From: Polynucleobacter necessarius
GTDB taxonomy: Bacteria; Pseudomonadota; Gammaproteobacteria; Burkholderiales; Burkholderiaceae
Length of the DNA: 64,000 nucleotides
Reading direction: 5' to 3'
Assembly (NCBI RefSeq): GCF_900096755.1
Contig: NZ_LT615227.1
Coordinates: forward strand, 186,965-250,964
The notes below the pieces were generated by a model. That model did not search any database and had not been told where the DNA came from. It saw only the letters and a program-made list of their open reading frames with translations. Below, one piece after another: positions 48,528-57,963 of the stretch. Every line of letters begins with the position of its first letter. Positions within the stretch are counted from its first letter, which is position 1. Position numbers and translations under genes: made by a program.

Positions 48528-48969
48528 TTAACCCAGAACTAATACAGGTAATTTTGAGTGCACGATAACTTCATGCGTCTCGCTGCCCAACAAAATCTCT
48601 TTGATGCCAGTGCGCTTATGGGATGCCATCACGATGACATCCGCTTTTGCATTCTTAGCGCCATCCAAAATACCTTCTGACAAATTAGAATTCGCAATAT
48701 GCAATGTTTTGGCTTTTACAGCTGCGCCAAGTGCAACAGCTGCTTTTTTAAAGACGTCTTTCGCATAAGCCTCGCATACTTTTTTTATGGTCTTTTTGCG
48801 AAATACCATAACCCATTGTGCTATCTGAATACATTATTGGCGGCAGTGGATCGGAAACATATACCAAAGTCACAGCAGCGCCATTAGCCTTAGCAAGTTC
48901 AGCAACTTTCTTTAAGGATTTTTTACTTACGTCTGAGCCGTCTACGGGCACTAATAAATGCTTAAACAT
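48528..48969 (-). pseudogene. uspA: Universal stress protein, frameshift in a poly-A tract
   Basis: A single-domain UspA-fold protein of about 147 residues. The first frame (ATG 48969) reads MFKHLLVPVDGSDVSKKSL, VYVSDPLPP and then stops. The second frame resumes VCEAYAKDVFKKAAVALGAA and ends with ADVIVMASHKRTGIKEILLGSETHEVI, the ATP-binding G-2X-G-9X-G(S/T) motif region. At the junction there are seven A (plus-strand T7, 48780-48786) where six give QKDHKKVCEAYAKD. The long A tract is a classic site for polymerase slippage, so some full-length protein could still be made. The function is in stress survival. Confidence 0.88.
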
Positions 48970-48985
48970 ATCTACTCCCTTTAAA

Positions 48986-49015
48986 TTGAACTACTGATCT
49001 TTGAACTACTGATCT
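48986..49015. repeat. 15-bp tandem duplication upstream of uspA
   Basis: TTGAACTACTGATCT occurs twice head to tail with no spacer in the divergent region between uspA and the DUF2177 gene. It could alter the uspA promoter spacing. Confidence 0.9.
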
Positions 49016-49072
49016 ACTCTTTCCATCATAATGCTTATTATTGGCCTATAAAAGCAGAAAAGGGTAACTTAA

Positions 49073-49480
49073 TTGCTCAAGTATTTAGCTGTCTATCTCT
49101 CCTTTCTCATCGCGCTCATCGCGATTGATTTAGTGTGGCTACTAGGACTCGCCAAAAACCTCTACCGAGATCAAATGGGCGATCTCATGGCTAGTGAACC
49201 CAAACTGATTGCTGGCCTAGCCTTCTATTTAATTTACACCTTAGGAGCTTGCATTTTCGTGATCGTGCCAGCCCTATCGAAACAATCTTGGATATATGCG
49301 CTGCAATATGGCGCTCTCTTTGGCCTATTTTGCTACATGACCTATGATCTAACTAATCTAGCTGTCATCAGAAACTTCCCAGCTCAGCTTGCCTTTGTGG
49401 ATATCGCCTGGGGAAGCTCTGTAACCGCCTTATGCGCCGTAATTGCCTACTGGGTTGGCAAACCCGGTTTTCATAAATGA
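49073..49480 (+). CDS. DUF2177 family membrane protein
   Basis: A 135-residue integral membrane protein starting at TTG 49073, with AAAGGG about ten bases upstream. It has four hydrophobic helices, with LIAIDLVWLLGLAKNLYRDQMG, a family landmark, in the first. YMTYDLTNLAVIRNFP is the other conserved DUF2177 motif. The function is unknown. It precedes a SulP gene on the same strand with a 24-bp gap, so the two may share a transcript. Confidence 0.82.
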   Translation: MLKYLAVYLSFLIALIAIDLVWLLGLAKNLYRDQMGDLMASEPKLIAGLAFYLIYTLGACIFVIVPALSKQSWIYALQYGALFGLFCYMTYDLTNLAVIRNFPAQLAFVDIAWGSSVTALCAVIAYWVGKPGFHK

Positions 49481-49504
49481 TTTGAGTCTTCACACACCCT
49501 CACC

Positions 49505-51133
49505 ATGCTTTTCCACCCTAAAATCCTCGACTCCTTTGCTGGCTATAACCGCACCTTACTAACCAAGGATGTGCTGGCAGGATTAACTGTGGGTGTAGTG
49601 GCCCTTCCTTTGGCAATGGCCTTTGCAATTGCCAGCGGGTTAAAGCCCGAGGCAGGCATCTTTACGGCCATTATTGCTGGAGGTCTGATCTCCCTGCTTG
49701 GTGGTAGCCGCGTGCAAATTGGTGGACCAGCTGGTGCATTTATTGTGATTGTGTATGGCATTGTGGAGCGCTACGGAGTCCCCAACTTACTTCTAGCCAC
49801 TGCAATGTCAGGCGTCCTGCTTTTTATGATGGGAGTGTTTCGCCTAGGAACGTTAGTACGCTTTATTCCAATTGCAGTCATTATTGGATTTACTAATGGC
49901 ATAGCTTTTTTGATTGGCTTATCTCAAATCAAAGACTTCTTCGGCCTGAGCATTGAAAAAATGCCGGCCCAATTTTTTCCAGCTGTCCAAACGTTATATC
50001 AAGCAGCAAATACATTTAATCCAATAGCCCTAGGCGTTGCTATCGGCAGCCTGACCTTCATTATTGTCTGGAAGTTATTTCAAAAGCGTCTGGGTTGGTT
50101 AAGCCATCTGCCTGGCACTGTAGTTGCCATGGTTTCCGCAACAATTGTTGCCAGCCTCTTGAACTTACCAGTAGAGACTATCGGAAGCCGTTTCGGAGGT
50201 ATCCCCTCAAGCCTTCCTTCATTTGAATGGATACCAATTAGCTGGGACAGCGCCCAATATATGCTCATGCCAGCATTAACCTTGGCTCTACTTGGCGCTA
50301 TTGAATCACTGTTATGTGCCCGCATCGCCGATGGATTGACGCATGAGCGTCACGAATCAAATCAAGAGTTGATGGCACAAGGCATTTCGAACTTAACAAC
50401 ACCTTTCTTTGGCGGTATGCCCGCAACAGGAACTATCGCGAGAACCGTAACGAATATTGAAAGCGGCGCTACAACCCCTATTTCAGGAATAGTTCATGCG
50501 TTGACTTTGCTCATGATTATTTTGTTTGCAGCACCGTTGGCAAAAGACATTCCTTTGGCTAGCCTTGCTGCAATTCTGATGTACGTTGCCTGGAATATGG
50601 GTGAATGGAAAAAGTTTATTGACCTCAAGCAGTTCCGTCTTCCTTATCGAATTACCATCCTGAGCGTTTTTTTCCTTACGGTGATTTTAGATCTCACAAC
50701 CGCTGTTGAAGTAGGTCTATTGCTAGCGTTTATCACTTTTATTTACCGTATTTCTAGCCTATCACGCTGTGAATCAGCAGATACCAAAGATTTTCCAACA
50801 CTCAACCATCTTCAGGGCCGCGTTGATGCTTACCGAATTTACGGGGCAATCTTTTTTGGCGCCGTAAAGCTGCTAGAGAAAATTGAAGAGAACCTGCCAA
50901 CACAAACCTTGTTGCTGGATCTAAAGAATGTGATTTATATCGACACCTCGGGCATGGATACGATCATGGAGCTTGCTCATCTATGCAAGATTCGCAACAT
51001 TAAATTAATCATCTGCGGCCTAGACCATCAACCGCTTGAGATGGTCCAACGGAGTGATTTCTTAAAATCTTTGCCGGCAGATTGTTTTTATCCTGATCTG
51101 ATTTCCGGAATAAAAGCCGCAACCCAATCTTAA
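49505..51133 (+). CDS. SulP-family anion transporter with STAS domain
   Basis: A 542-residue secondary transporter. LTKDVLAGLTVGVVALPLAMAFAIASG is the SulP signature in TM1-2, and LLGGSRVQIGGPAGAF lines the substrate site. A C-terminal STAS domain (about residues 440-540) has LLLDLKNVIYIDTSGMDTI. Family members carry sulfate, bicarbonate or C4-dicarboxylates. The last is a real option in an organic-acid-rich genome, and the substrate is not determinable here. Intact. Confidence 0.9.
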   Translation: MLFHPKILDSFAGYNRTLLTKDVLAGLTVGVVALPLAMAFAIASGLKPEAGIFTAIIAGGLISLLGGSRVQIGGPAGAFIVIVYGIVERYGVPNLLLATAMSGVLLFMMGVFRLGTLVRFIPIAVIIGFTNGIAFLIGLSQIKDFFGLSIEKMPAQFFPAVQTLYQAANTFNPIALGVAIGSLTFIIVWKLFQKRLGWLSHLPGTVVAMVSATIVASLLNLPVETIGSRFGGIPSSLPSFEWIPISWDSAQYMLMPALTLALLGAIESLLCARIADGLTHERHESNQELMAQGISNLTTPFFGGMPATGTIARTVTNIESGATTPISGIVHALTLLMIILFAAPLAKDIPLASLAAILMYVAWNMGEWKKFIDLKQFRLPYRITILSVFFLTVILDLTTAVEVGLLLAFITFIYRISSLSRCESADTKDFPTLNHLQGRVDAYRIYGAIFFGAVKLLEKIEENLPTQTLLLDLKNVIYIDTSGMDTIMELAHLCKIRNIKLIICGLDHQPLEMVQRSDFLKSLPADCFYPDLISGIKAATQS

Positions 51134-51143
51134 ATTTCAGAAT

Positions 51144-51863
51144 TTAAGAAATACAAAAGCCGCCTTCTAACAAGGCTTCAGGCAAAACCCAGGCACGATA
51201 CAAACCAAAGCCGCCTGCAGCAAATAAAAGAGATGCAGCCAGATATCTCACCCACACATACTGGCCGAACTGAGTTAGTGCCGCTGAAAATTTAGAGATC
51301 AGCAGTAAGTTTGGGAGCGTGCCCAAACCAAATACCAACATCAATGCTGCGCCCGTTAGAGCATCGCCCGAAAGAAACGCGAGTGGCAAAACACTGTAGA
51401 CCAAACCGCAGGGCACTAAACCCCAAAGCATCCCATTAAACCAACGGGAAGGCCCGCTGGCGATGCGGCCTAAATATTTAGCCCAGTAGCCTGCTATTTT
51501 TGTACCTAGCCACCTACCTCCAACCAAGCCCCCTGATTGCCCAACCCTTAACAACCGAATCCCCATCAGAATCAAGATCAATGAAGTAAAGGCAAACAAA
51601 GGCCGCTGAATTGGCAGGATACTTTGCTGCCAGACCACCACGCCCACCCAAGCGGCCAAAGCGCCCAGCAAGACATAGGTTGTCACACGCCCCAAGTGCA
51701 TGATGAGCTGCAGGTAAAAAAGCTCTGATTTGCTTCTCAAAGGGGTTTCTAGGGCGCTGGGCCGCTCGACCGCAGCCGCAATCCCACCGCACATCAAGGC
51801 GCAGTGCCAACCGCTTACTAGGGCGCCTAGAAAGACGGCTAAAAGAAGACTAGAAGTTAACAT
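51144..51863 (-). CDS. TauE/SafE-type membrane protein, likely copper/cbb3 maturation
   Basis: A six-helix membrane protein of 239 residues. The N-terminus has WHCALMCGGIAAA, a Cys-x4-Cys-like motif (HCALMC) common in the cytochrome-biogenesis branch of this family found near cco genes. LGRVTTYVLLGALAAW and NGMLWGLVPCGLVYSVLP are repeated motifs with a second Cys. It is divergent from the fnr homologue and close to ccoGH. The role in metal delivery or sulfur export is inferred from family and context. Confidence 0.75.
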   Translation of the reverse strand: MLTSSLLLAVFLGALVSGWHCALMCGGIAAAVERPSALETPLRSKSELFYLQLIMHLGRVTTYVLLGALAAWVGVVVWQQSILPIQRPLFAFTSLILILMGIRLLRVGQSGGLVGGRWLGTKIAGYWAKYLGRIASGPSRWFNGMLWGLVPCGLVYSVLPLAFLSGDALTGAALMLVFGLGTLPNLLLISKFSAALTQFGQYVWVRYLAASLLFAAGGFGLYRAWVLPEALLEGGFCIS

Positions 51864-51940
51864 CTTCTATCGAAATTAAGGGTAAATAAGGGAGATTCAT
51901 CATCCGTATAGAATAAACTGACTGCATAATTAGCTACAAG

Positions 51941-52690
51941 ATGAATTACAAGCCTACCGACACCCCAACCAGCAAATGCTCAGTTTGTGTACTGGGTCAG
52001 TTTTGCCTCCCGGTAGGTCTTAGCTCCAGCGACGTTTCCAAAGTAGACGCCTTGGTTAAAAAACGTGTCCACCTTCAAAAAGGGGAAAGCCTCTATCGTC
52101 ATGGCGACCCCTTAAGCTCTGTATATAGCGTGCGCTTTGGAACACTCAAAACTGAATACTGCCTCCAAGACGGTCGTCAACAAGTAATTGGCTTTCATCT
52201 GCCTGGAGAGATTTTGGGTCTTGACGGCATTGGCGATGGCCACTATCAATCCGATGCAATTGCTTTAGAAGAAAGCGAAGTCTGCATTATTCGATACGAT
52301 GCTTTTGAAGACTTAGCGCGTCAGATCCCTGTGTTGCAAAACCAGTTCCACAAGATCATGAGTCGGGAGCTCACCCAAGATCAATGTCACCTACTTTCAC
52401 TTGGCACCATGCGTGCTGAAGAAAGATTGGCAGCATTCTTACTTAGCCTCTCACAACGCTTAGCAGCAAGAGGTTATTTGAATAATGAATTTGATTTACG
52501 CATGAGTCGCGTAGAGATCGGTAGCTACTTAGGTATTCAGATTGAAACTGTGAGTCGCATGCTTTCGCGCTTTGCTGAGTCCGGCCTAATCCAAATCAAA
52601 CAACGTCACATCAAACTCATTGATATGAATGGACTCTATGAGCTAGCAGGCATCCCAAACCCCGATAGAACAAGGGTGCGTCAGCGCTGA
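51941..52690 (+). CDS. fnr: FNR/ANR-type oxygen-sensing regulator
   Basis: A Crp/Fnr-family activator of 249 residues. Cys13, Cys16 and Cys22 (KCSVCVLGQFC) plus Cys115 (SEVCIIRYD) match the four [4Fe-4S] ligands of FNR. The effector beta-barrel follows, and the HTH recognition helix GIQIETVSRML has Glu202, Ser205 and Arg206, the residues that read TTGAT half-sites. It should therefore bind the palindrome upstream of ccoN. Intact. It converges on the operon encoding ccoGH. Confidence 0.95.
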   Translation: MNYKPTDTPTSKCSVCVLGQFCLPVGLSSSDVSKVDALVKKRVHLQKGESLYRHGDPLSSVYSVRFGTLKTEYCLQDGRQQVIGFHLPGEILGLDGIGDGHYQSDAIALEESEVCIIRYDAFEDLARQIPVLQNQFHKIMSRELTQDQCHLLSLGTMRAEERLAAFLLSLSQRLAARGYLNNEFDLRMSRVEIGSYLGIQIETVSRMLSRFAESGLIQIKQRHIKLIDMNGLYELAGIPNPDRTRVRQR

Positions 52691-52708
52691 TATCCCGGTA
52701 AAACACGC

Positions 52709-52969
52709 TTAAATTAAGCCGCGATCAATCTCTTTACTGTCTGGAAATTCAATACCAGGCAAGATGTAAGCAGTCAAAGCGCTAGAGATCGCACAAAACG
52801 TCCAGATTGCAAAAAATCCGATGGTATAAATTCCCTCATCGGAAATTTCAGGGTGATGTCCAAAAAATAACAAATCTTGTGGATGGATCACGGTAAATAG
52901 CAAACCCTCTGCCATACCAGCCACCAAAAACGATGGCCATAGGATCCAGATCAATAGACGGTACTTCAT
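52709..52969 (-). CDS. Hypothetical membrane protein at the end of the cco operon
   Basis: An 86-residue protein with two to three predicted helices (LLIWILWPSFLVAGMAEGLLF, GIYTIGFFAIWTFCAISSALTAYIL). Its ATG overlaps the ccoH stop by 4 bp, so it is translationally coupled to the cbb3 maturation genes. No characterised family is recognised. By position, a role in cbb3 oxidase assembly is a reasonable guess. The fragment IHPQDLLFFGHHPE has several His residues that could bind a metal. Confidence 0.8.
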   Translation of the reverse strand: MKYRLLIWILWPSFLVAGMAEGLLFTVIHPQDLLFFGHHPEISDEGIYTIGFFAIWTFCAISSALTAYILPGIEFPDSKEIDRGLI

Positions 52970-53169
52970 TTTGTGGCCTGCGCATCTTTCAACTGCTCGA
53001 CTTTTAAGCCCTGCTTCACAACGCCGTCGCGCAATGGCTTATCTGCGTAAAGATTAATTGCCAAATAAATAGTGATGATGCAGCCAATCATTGCCACTGC
53101 AGGGCCGCTAATTAATAGCCAAGGCCACAGTTGTTTAAACCAAGGTTTAATAATCTGATTTTCTGTCAT
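52966..53169 (-). CDS. ccoH: Cbb3 oxidase assembly protein FixH/CcoH
   Basis: A short single-helix protein of about 67 residues. The ATG at 53169 is chosen because AGAGG lies just upstream, giving MTENQIIKPWFKQLWPWLLISGP. The helix covers LLISGPAVAMIGCIITIYLAI and the tail YADKPLRDGVVKQGL is periplasmic. FixH proteins help assemble the cbb3 complex. It is shorter than rhizobial FixH (about 160 aa). The stop overlaps the next gene by 4 bp. Confidence 0.82.
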   Translation of the reverse strand: MTENQIIKPWFKQLWPWLLISGPAVAMIGCIITIYLAINLYADKPLRDGVVKQGLKVEQLKDAQATK

Positions 53170-53195
53170 ATGCATCCTCTCCATTGCTTATTAGC

Positions 53196-54653
53196 TTAAC
53201 GGGGAATAATAAAGCTAGATTTTTCATCACGCTTCCTGGTAATTAAATCATTGCCTGACATCTCGTGAGCAACTACATCAAAATAAATTGGGTAGTTACC
53301 AGGCGCATTCGCACCAATATCAGCACTCACCTTAATTGGCATCAGTAGATTGCTAGCTGGGCTCACTTCAATCTCAGTTACAACTTGGCCTTGAGAGTTG
53401 AGCACCTTCAAACCATCTAAACCAAGGGCTTTTACTTGCACGTTCATATTATTTTCAGATGCATTCATGATCTGAATGCGGTAAATATTCTCAATGCGGA
53501 CACCCTCTACTTCGCGCGCTAAAGCACCGCGATCTCGCATGACATCAACGCGCAATGGATTTCGAGTAGCCAGCGAAACCAGGAAAGCGCTTGTTAGCAC
53601 TGTAATAAAGGCAATATAGATCAATACGCGCGGACGCAAAATATGGCGAATAGCGCTTTGGTTTGATTCGCGATCCTCGATCGCTCTCTCAGTTGTATAG
53701 CGAATTAACCCTTTTGGATAATCCACCTTCTCCATCACTTGATCGCATGCATCAATACAGGCACCACAGCCAATACACATGTATTGCAAGCCATCACGAA
53801 TATCAATACCAGTTGGGCAAACCTGTACACAAATACTGCAGTCAACGCAGTCGCCTAAACCTAGAGATTCATGATCAGCAGATTTACTGCGACTACCTCT
53901 TGGCTCACCACGCACTTTGTCATAGGTAACTAAGAAAGTATCTTTATCAACCATCACGCTCTGGAAGCGTGCATAGGGGCACATATATTTACAAACCTGC
54001 TCACGCATAAAACCTGCATTACCCCAAGTCGCGAAGCTATAGAAGCAAAGCCAGAAAGTCTGCCAAGGGCCTAGGGCGAGATGAATTAATGCGGAACCTA
54101 ATGTCGTAATTGGGGTGAAATAGCCGATAAAGGTAAAGCCAGTCCAGAACGCAATCAATAGCCAAAGGAAATGTTTGGTTATCTTAAGGCGCCATTTTCT
54201 AAAACCCCAGGGCCACTCCTCACCATCCAAACGAATGCGGGCAAAGCGATCACCCTCAACCTTGCGCTCGATCCACATAAAGATCTCGGTATAAACCGTT
54301 TGCGGGCAAGCGTAACCACAGAAAAGACGTCCGGCAATGGCGGTAAATAGAAATAGCGCTAAAGCCGAAAGAATTAGAAGAAGCGTGAGGTAAATAATGT
54401 CTTGCGGCCACAAGACAATGCCGAAGATATAAAACTTACGCTGAATTAAATCGAAGAGAACGGCCTGACGACCATTCCAGCTAATCCATGGCAATCCATA
54501 AAATAAAAGCTGGGTAGCAAACACTAAGATGAAGCGCCAGCGAGCAAAGAGCCCTGATACTGAGCGTGGGTAAATCTTTCGCCGGACCTCGTAAAGAGAC
54601 TCCTCAATAACTTCTATCGGAACAGGTTTCCCACCCGGCGAATTACTTGCCAC
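53196..54653 (-). CDS. ccoG: Cytochrome c oxidase accessory protein CcoG (RdxA/FixG)
   Basis: A membrane protein of 485 residues that reduces copper for the CuB centre of cbb3 oxidase. Several TM helices surround two cytoplasmic [4Fe-4S] motifs, CVDCSICVQVCPTGIDIRDG and CIGCGACIDACDQVM. GYACPQTVYTEIFMWIERKVEGDR is a family signature. The C-terminal domain is Ig-like (IENIYRIQIMNASENNMNV). Intact and 3 bp downstream of ccoP. Confidence 0.94.
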   Translation of the reverse strand: MASNSPGGKPVPIEVIEESLYEVRRKIYPRSVSGLFARWRFILVFATQLLFYGLPWISWNGRQAVLFDLIQRKFYIFGIVLWPQDIIYLTLLLILSALALFLFTAIAGRLFCGYACPQTVYTEIFMWIERKVEGDRFARIRLDGEEWPWGFRKWRLKITKHFLWLLIAFWTGFTFIGYFTPITTLGSALIHLALGPWQTFWLCFYSFATWGNAGFMREQVCKYMCPYARFQSVMVDKDTFLVTYDKVRGEPRGSRSKSADHESLGLGDCVDCSICVQVCPTGIDIRDGLQYMCIGCGACIDACDQVMEKVDYPKGLIRYTTERAIEDRESNQSAIRHILRPRVLIYIAFITVLTSAFLVSLATRNPLRVDVMRDRGALAREVEGVRIENIYRIQIMNASENNMNVQVKALGLDGLKVLNSQGQVVTEIEVSPASNLLMPIKVSADIGANAPGNYPIYFDVVAHEMSGNDLITRKRDEKSSFIIPR

Positions 54654-54656
54654 TGC

Positions 54657-55580
54657 TTACTTAGTTGCTGGCTGCTTGTTATTAGACAAGCCCCAAACAT
54701 ACGCTGTTAATAACTGTATCTTTTCAGGGCTCAATACCTTGTCTTGAGCAGGCATCATAGCCATACGGCCCCTGGTAACAGTTTCAACAATAGTTGCCTC
54801 TGAACCACCGTATAACCAAGTCTTATCAGTTAGGTTTGGCGCGCCCAAGGCGATATTGCCTTTACCATCAGCGCCATGACAAGCCGCACAGTTCGCCTTA
54901 AATACTTCAGCGCCACGCGCTACCTTGATGTCGTCCGCTGGCAAACCAGATAAGCTACGAACATAGTTGGCAACATCGACAATTTGTTTGCTATCTAACT
55001 GCGGGAATGGAGGCATTACACCGCCACGGCCATTCACAATAGTTGTCTTAATATTTTCTGGTGAACCACCATAGAGCCAGTCACCATCAGTCAAATTCGG
55101 GAAGCCTTTTGCACCACCAGCATCAGAGCCATGGCATTGTGCACAAGAGTTCAAGAACAAACGCTGACCCATTTCACGTGCTTTAGGATCGGCAGCCACT
55201 TGCTCAATGTCCATCTTCACATACTTAGCGTAGACAGGCTTTAATTCGTCATTAGCTGTAGTCATAGACTTCATCAAAGAACCATCGGTGCTGTAGCCTA
55301 ATACACCAGGGAAGGAGCCCAGCCCAGGGAACAGAACTAAATAAACCAATCCAAATATGCAGGACAACAAGAACATCCACATCCACCAGCGTGGCAATGG
55401 ATTATTCAATTCGCGCAAATCACCGTCCCAAACATGGCCAGTATCCGCAACTGCGCCATCGGCCGTATGCAATACCTTAGCTTTACGCTGCGAAAATAAC
55501 AGCCAAATACACCAAACAATACCGACTAATGAAACTAAGGCGATATAGGCGCTCCAACCGCTGCTAAAAAAGTCACTCAT
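54657..55580 (-). CDS. ccoP: Cbb3-type cytochrome c oxidase subunit III
   Basis: A di-heme c-type cytochrome subunit of 307 residues. Two N-terminal TM helices (near 10-30 and 65-83) precede heme motifs Cys146-His150 (CAQCH) and Cys231-His235 (CAACH). GGRGGVMPPFPQL and MAMMPAQ have the Met axial ligands. It shuttles electrons from soluble cytochromes to CcoO. The start overlaps the ccoQ stop by 4 bp. Confidence 0.95.
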   Translation of the reverse strand: MSDFFSSGWSAYIALVSLVGIVWCIWLLFSQRKAKVLHTADGAVADTGHVWDGDLRELNNPLPRWWMWMFLLSCIFGLVYLVLFPGLGSFPGVLGYSTDGSLMKSMTTANDELKPVYAKYVKMDIEQVAADPKAREMGQRLFLNSCAQCHGSDAGGAKGFPNLTDGDWLYGGSPENIKTTIVNGRGGVMPPFPQLDSKQIVDVANYVRSLSGLPADDIKVARGAEVFKANCAACHGADGKGNIALGAPNLTDKTWLYGGSEATIVETVTRGRMAMMPAQDKVLSPEKIQLLTAYVWGLSNNKQPATK

Positions 55581-55744
55581 GATTTGTCCTTACTAAATTC
55601 ATCCGGAAGATCAAATGGAAGCTCTGCTGATTCCTGGTTTGCCTGTTTTCTACCAGGCGACCATGCCCACCAAACAATTCCTACAAAAAATATGATGCCA
55701 ATTACTGTAGAAAATGCCGAGAGATAAGGTGTGAGCTGTTCCAC
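55577..55744 (-). CDS. ccoQ: Cbb3-type oxidase small subunit CcoQ
   Basis: A 55-residue single-helix protein from GTG 55744. MEQLTPYLSAFSTVIGIIFF is followed by VGIVWWAWSPGRKQA, the WAW-PxRK landmark of CcoQ/FixQ. The tail is acidic (ELPFDLPDEFSK). It stabilises the CcoP-core interaction. It overlaps ccoP by 4 bp and lies 34 bp after ccoO. Confidence 0.88.
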   Translation of the reverse strand: MEQLTPYLSAFSTVIGIIFFVGIVWWAWSPGRKQANQESAELPFDLPDEFSKDKS

Positions 55745-55778
55745 TTGATTTATATCGCTCTAATTAAAGTCCTGGTCT

Positions 55779-56429
55779 TTACTTGGCTACTACTTCATCA
55801 ACAATGATGTAGCGACGAGAAATTCCTAAGCCCTGAAGATATGCGATCAAGGCATCTTCTTCGGTCTTGCCCTCTAGCTCTTTAGGTGCATTTGCAATCA
55901 TTTCCTCGGTATAAGGAACACCTAATCGAGTCATCGCAATCATATGAGATTGAATTGAAGAGGCATCAGCCGCATTCTTTTGCAACCAAGGGTATCCAGG
56001 CATATTTGACTCAGGAACCACATCACGCGGATTACGCAAATGGATACGATGCCAATCATCAGAATAGCGAGCACCAACGCGAGCTAAATCTGGACCTGTG
56101 CGCTTACTACCCCATAAGAACGGGTGATCAAACACAGACTCGCCGGCCAAAGAATAAGGGCCATAACGTTCAACCTCTGAACGCAATGTACGAATCTGCT
56201 GTGAATGACAGCCAACGCAACCTTCGCGTTGATAGATATCACGACCAGCTAAACGCAAGGCTGTGTATGGAACTACGCCTGGGCTAGGCTCAGTTGTAGT
56301 GTGCTGAAAAAAGAGTGGAACAATTTGGACTAAACCTGCAATCGATACAACCACAATCGTCGCAATGATTAACCAACCAGCGTTTTTTTCCAATGTTCCA
56401 TGGGAAAAGAATTTATTTTCGCTAGACAC
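55779..56429 (-). CDS. ccoO: Cbb3-type cytochrome c oxidase subunit II
   Basis: A mono-heme cytochrome c subunit of 216 residues. The GTG at 56429 is taken as the start because AAGGAG lies six bases upstream and it begins [16 protein letters not shown] as in relatives. A longer frame from 56456 would overlap ccoN. One N-terminal TM helix and the heme motif Cys71-His75 ([11 protein letters not shown]) are visible. [21 protein letters not shown] and the axial Met in [10 protein letters not shown] are diagnostic. Confidence 0.94.
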   Translation of the reverse strand: MSSENKFFSHGTLEKNAGWLIIATIVVVSIAGLVQIVPLFFQHTTTEPSPGVVPYTALRLAGRDIYQREGCVGCHSQQIRTLRSEVERYGPYSLAGESVFDHPFLWGSKRTGPDLARVGARYSDDWHRIHLRNPRDVVPESNMPGYPWLQKNAADASSIQSHMIAMTRLGVPYTEEMIANAPKELEGKTEEDALIAYLQGLGISRRYIIVDEVVAK

Positions 56430-56442
56430 TTTCTTCTCCTTT

Positions 56443-57882
56443 TTAGTGTTCAGCAACGGCCATAGGAATAGGCGCGTTTACAAAAGTTTTGCCTTGCGCA
56501 GTTTTGAAGACGTTATACGCCATCAAGAACATGCCGCTCAGGTAGCATAAGCCACCCATCAAACGAATGACATAGAAGGGGAAGGTTGCTTTAACAGACT
56601 CAACGAAACTGTAGGTCAAAGTACCATCTGGCTCAAATGCTCTCCACATCAAACCTTGCATTACCCCAGCAATCCACATCGCAGCAATGTATAAAACCAC
56701 GCCGATAGTAGCGATCCAAAAATGCAATTCAATCCACTTAGTGCTGTACATCTCTTTTTGGCCAACTAAACGTGGAATCAGGTAATAGAGTGAACCAATC
56801 GTAATCATGGCAACCCAACCCAAGGCACCTGAGTGCACGTGACCAATTGTCCAATCTGTGTAGTGAGACAAGCTGTTCACGGTCTTGATGGACATCATTG
56901 AACCTTCAAAAGTTGACATGCCGTAGAAAGACAAAGCAACCACCAAGAATTTCAAGATCGGGTCACGACGCAGTTTGTACCAAGCACCCGACAAAGTCAT
57001 GATGCCGTTGATCATGCCGCCCCATGAAGGCGCCAGCAAGATTAATGAGAACACTGTTCCTAAAGACTGAGTCCAGTCAGGCAATGAGGTATGTTGCAGA
57101 TGATGAGGGCCTGCCCACATGTACGTGAAGTTCAAGGCCCAAAAGTGGACGATGGATAAACGATATGAGTAAATTGGACGCTCAGCTTGCTTCGGGATGA
57201 AGTAGTACATCATGCCCAGGAAGCTAGTAGTCAAGAAGAAGCCAACAGCATTATGGCCATACCACCACTGAACCATCGCATCTTGTACGCCAGCATATGC
57301 AGAATAGGACTTCCACAATGAAGCTGGCATTTCCAAGTTGTTGAAAATATGCAGAATGGCAATTGTTAGAATGTATGCGCCAAAGAACCAATTAGAAACA
57401 TAAACATGTTTCGTCTTGCGCTTCATGATGGTGCCAAAGAACACCACTGCATACGCAACCCAAACCAGAGTAATTAAAATATCGATTGGCCACTCAAGCT
57501 CGGCATACTCTTTTGATGTAGAGATACCCAATGGCAAAGTCACAGCAGCTAAGACGATAACCGCTTGCCAGCCCCAAAAGGTAAATGCCGCTAACTTGTC
57601 ACAAAATAGACGCGCCTGACTAGTACGCTGAACGATGTAATAAGACGTTGCAAACAACGCCGATCCACCGAAAGCAAAAATCACCGCATTGGTATGTAAT
57701 GGACGCAAACGACCATAACTTAACCAAGGAATATTAAAAGTGATTTCAGGCCAGATTAACTGAGCTGCAAGGATAACCCCCACAAGCATGCCCACGATTC
57801 CCCAAAGTACAGTGACGATAGCAAACTGACTAACAACCTTGTAGTTGAAGGTATCTTGATTGTTCCCCACGGTAAGTCCCAT
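56443..57882 (-). CDS. ccoN: Cbb3-type cytochrome c oxidase subunit I
   Basis: The catalytic heme-copper subunit, 479 residues from ATG 57882, chosen because AAAGGAG is well placed. A GTG at 57915 would add 11 residues. The twelve-helix core carries the His ligands in [43 protein letters not shown] and [13 protein letters not shown], and lacks subunit I features of aa3 enzymes. This oxidase works at low oxygen. A perfect FNR-type site lies about 88 bp upstream of the ATG. Confidence 0.96.
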   Translation of the reverse strand: MGLTVGNNQDTFNYKVVSQFAIVTVLWGIVGMLVGVILAAQLIWPEITFNIPWLSYGRLRPLHTNAVIFAFGGSALFATSYYIVQRTSQARLFCDKLAAFTFWGWQAVIVLAAVTLPLGISTSKEYAELEWPIDILITLVWVAYAVVFFGTIMKRKTKHVYVSNWFFGAYILTIAILHIFNNLEMPASLWKSYSAYAGVQDAMVQWWYGHNAVGFFLTTSFLGMMYYFIPKQAERPIYSYRLSIVHFWALNFTYMWAGPHHLQHTSLPDWTQSLGTVFSLILLAPSWGGMINGIMTLSGAWYKLRRDPILKFLVVALSFYGMSTFEGSMMSIKTVNSLSHYTDWTIGHVHSGALGWVAMITIGSLYYLIPRLVGQKEMYSTKWIELHFWIATIGVVLYIAAMWIAGVMQGLMWRAFEPDGTLTYSFVESVKATFPFYVIRLMGGLCYLSGMFLMAYNVFKTAQGKTFVNAPIPMAVAEH

Positions 57883-57963
57883 GGTTTCTCCTTTTTTGTG
57901 ACCAAACAGCGACACAATCCAAATAGACTAGCTCGATTATCAAATCAAGGTCGCCGGTGGGGT

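Noticed and set aside
590..48969. All frameshifts as homopolymer sequencing errors
   Set aside because: Several breaks are 2-5 bp duplications outside homopolymers, others are in-frame stops, and none lies in the housekeeping block. Some single-base cases (986, 25537, 41938, 48780) could still be errors and need read checks.
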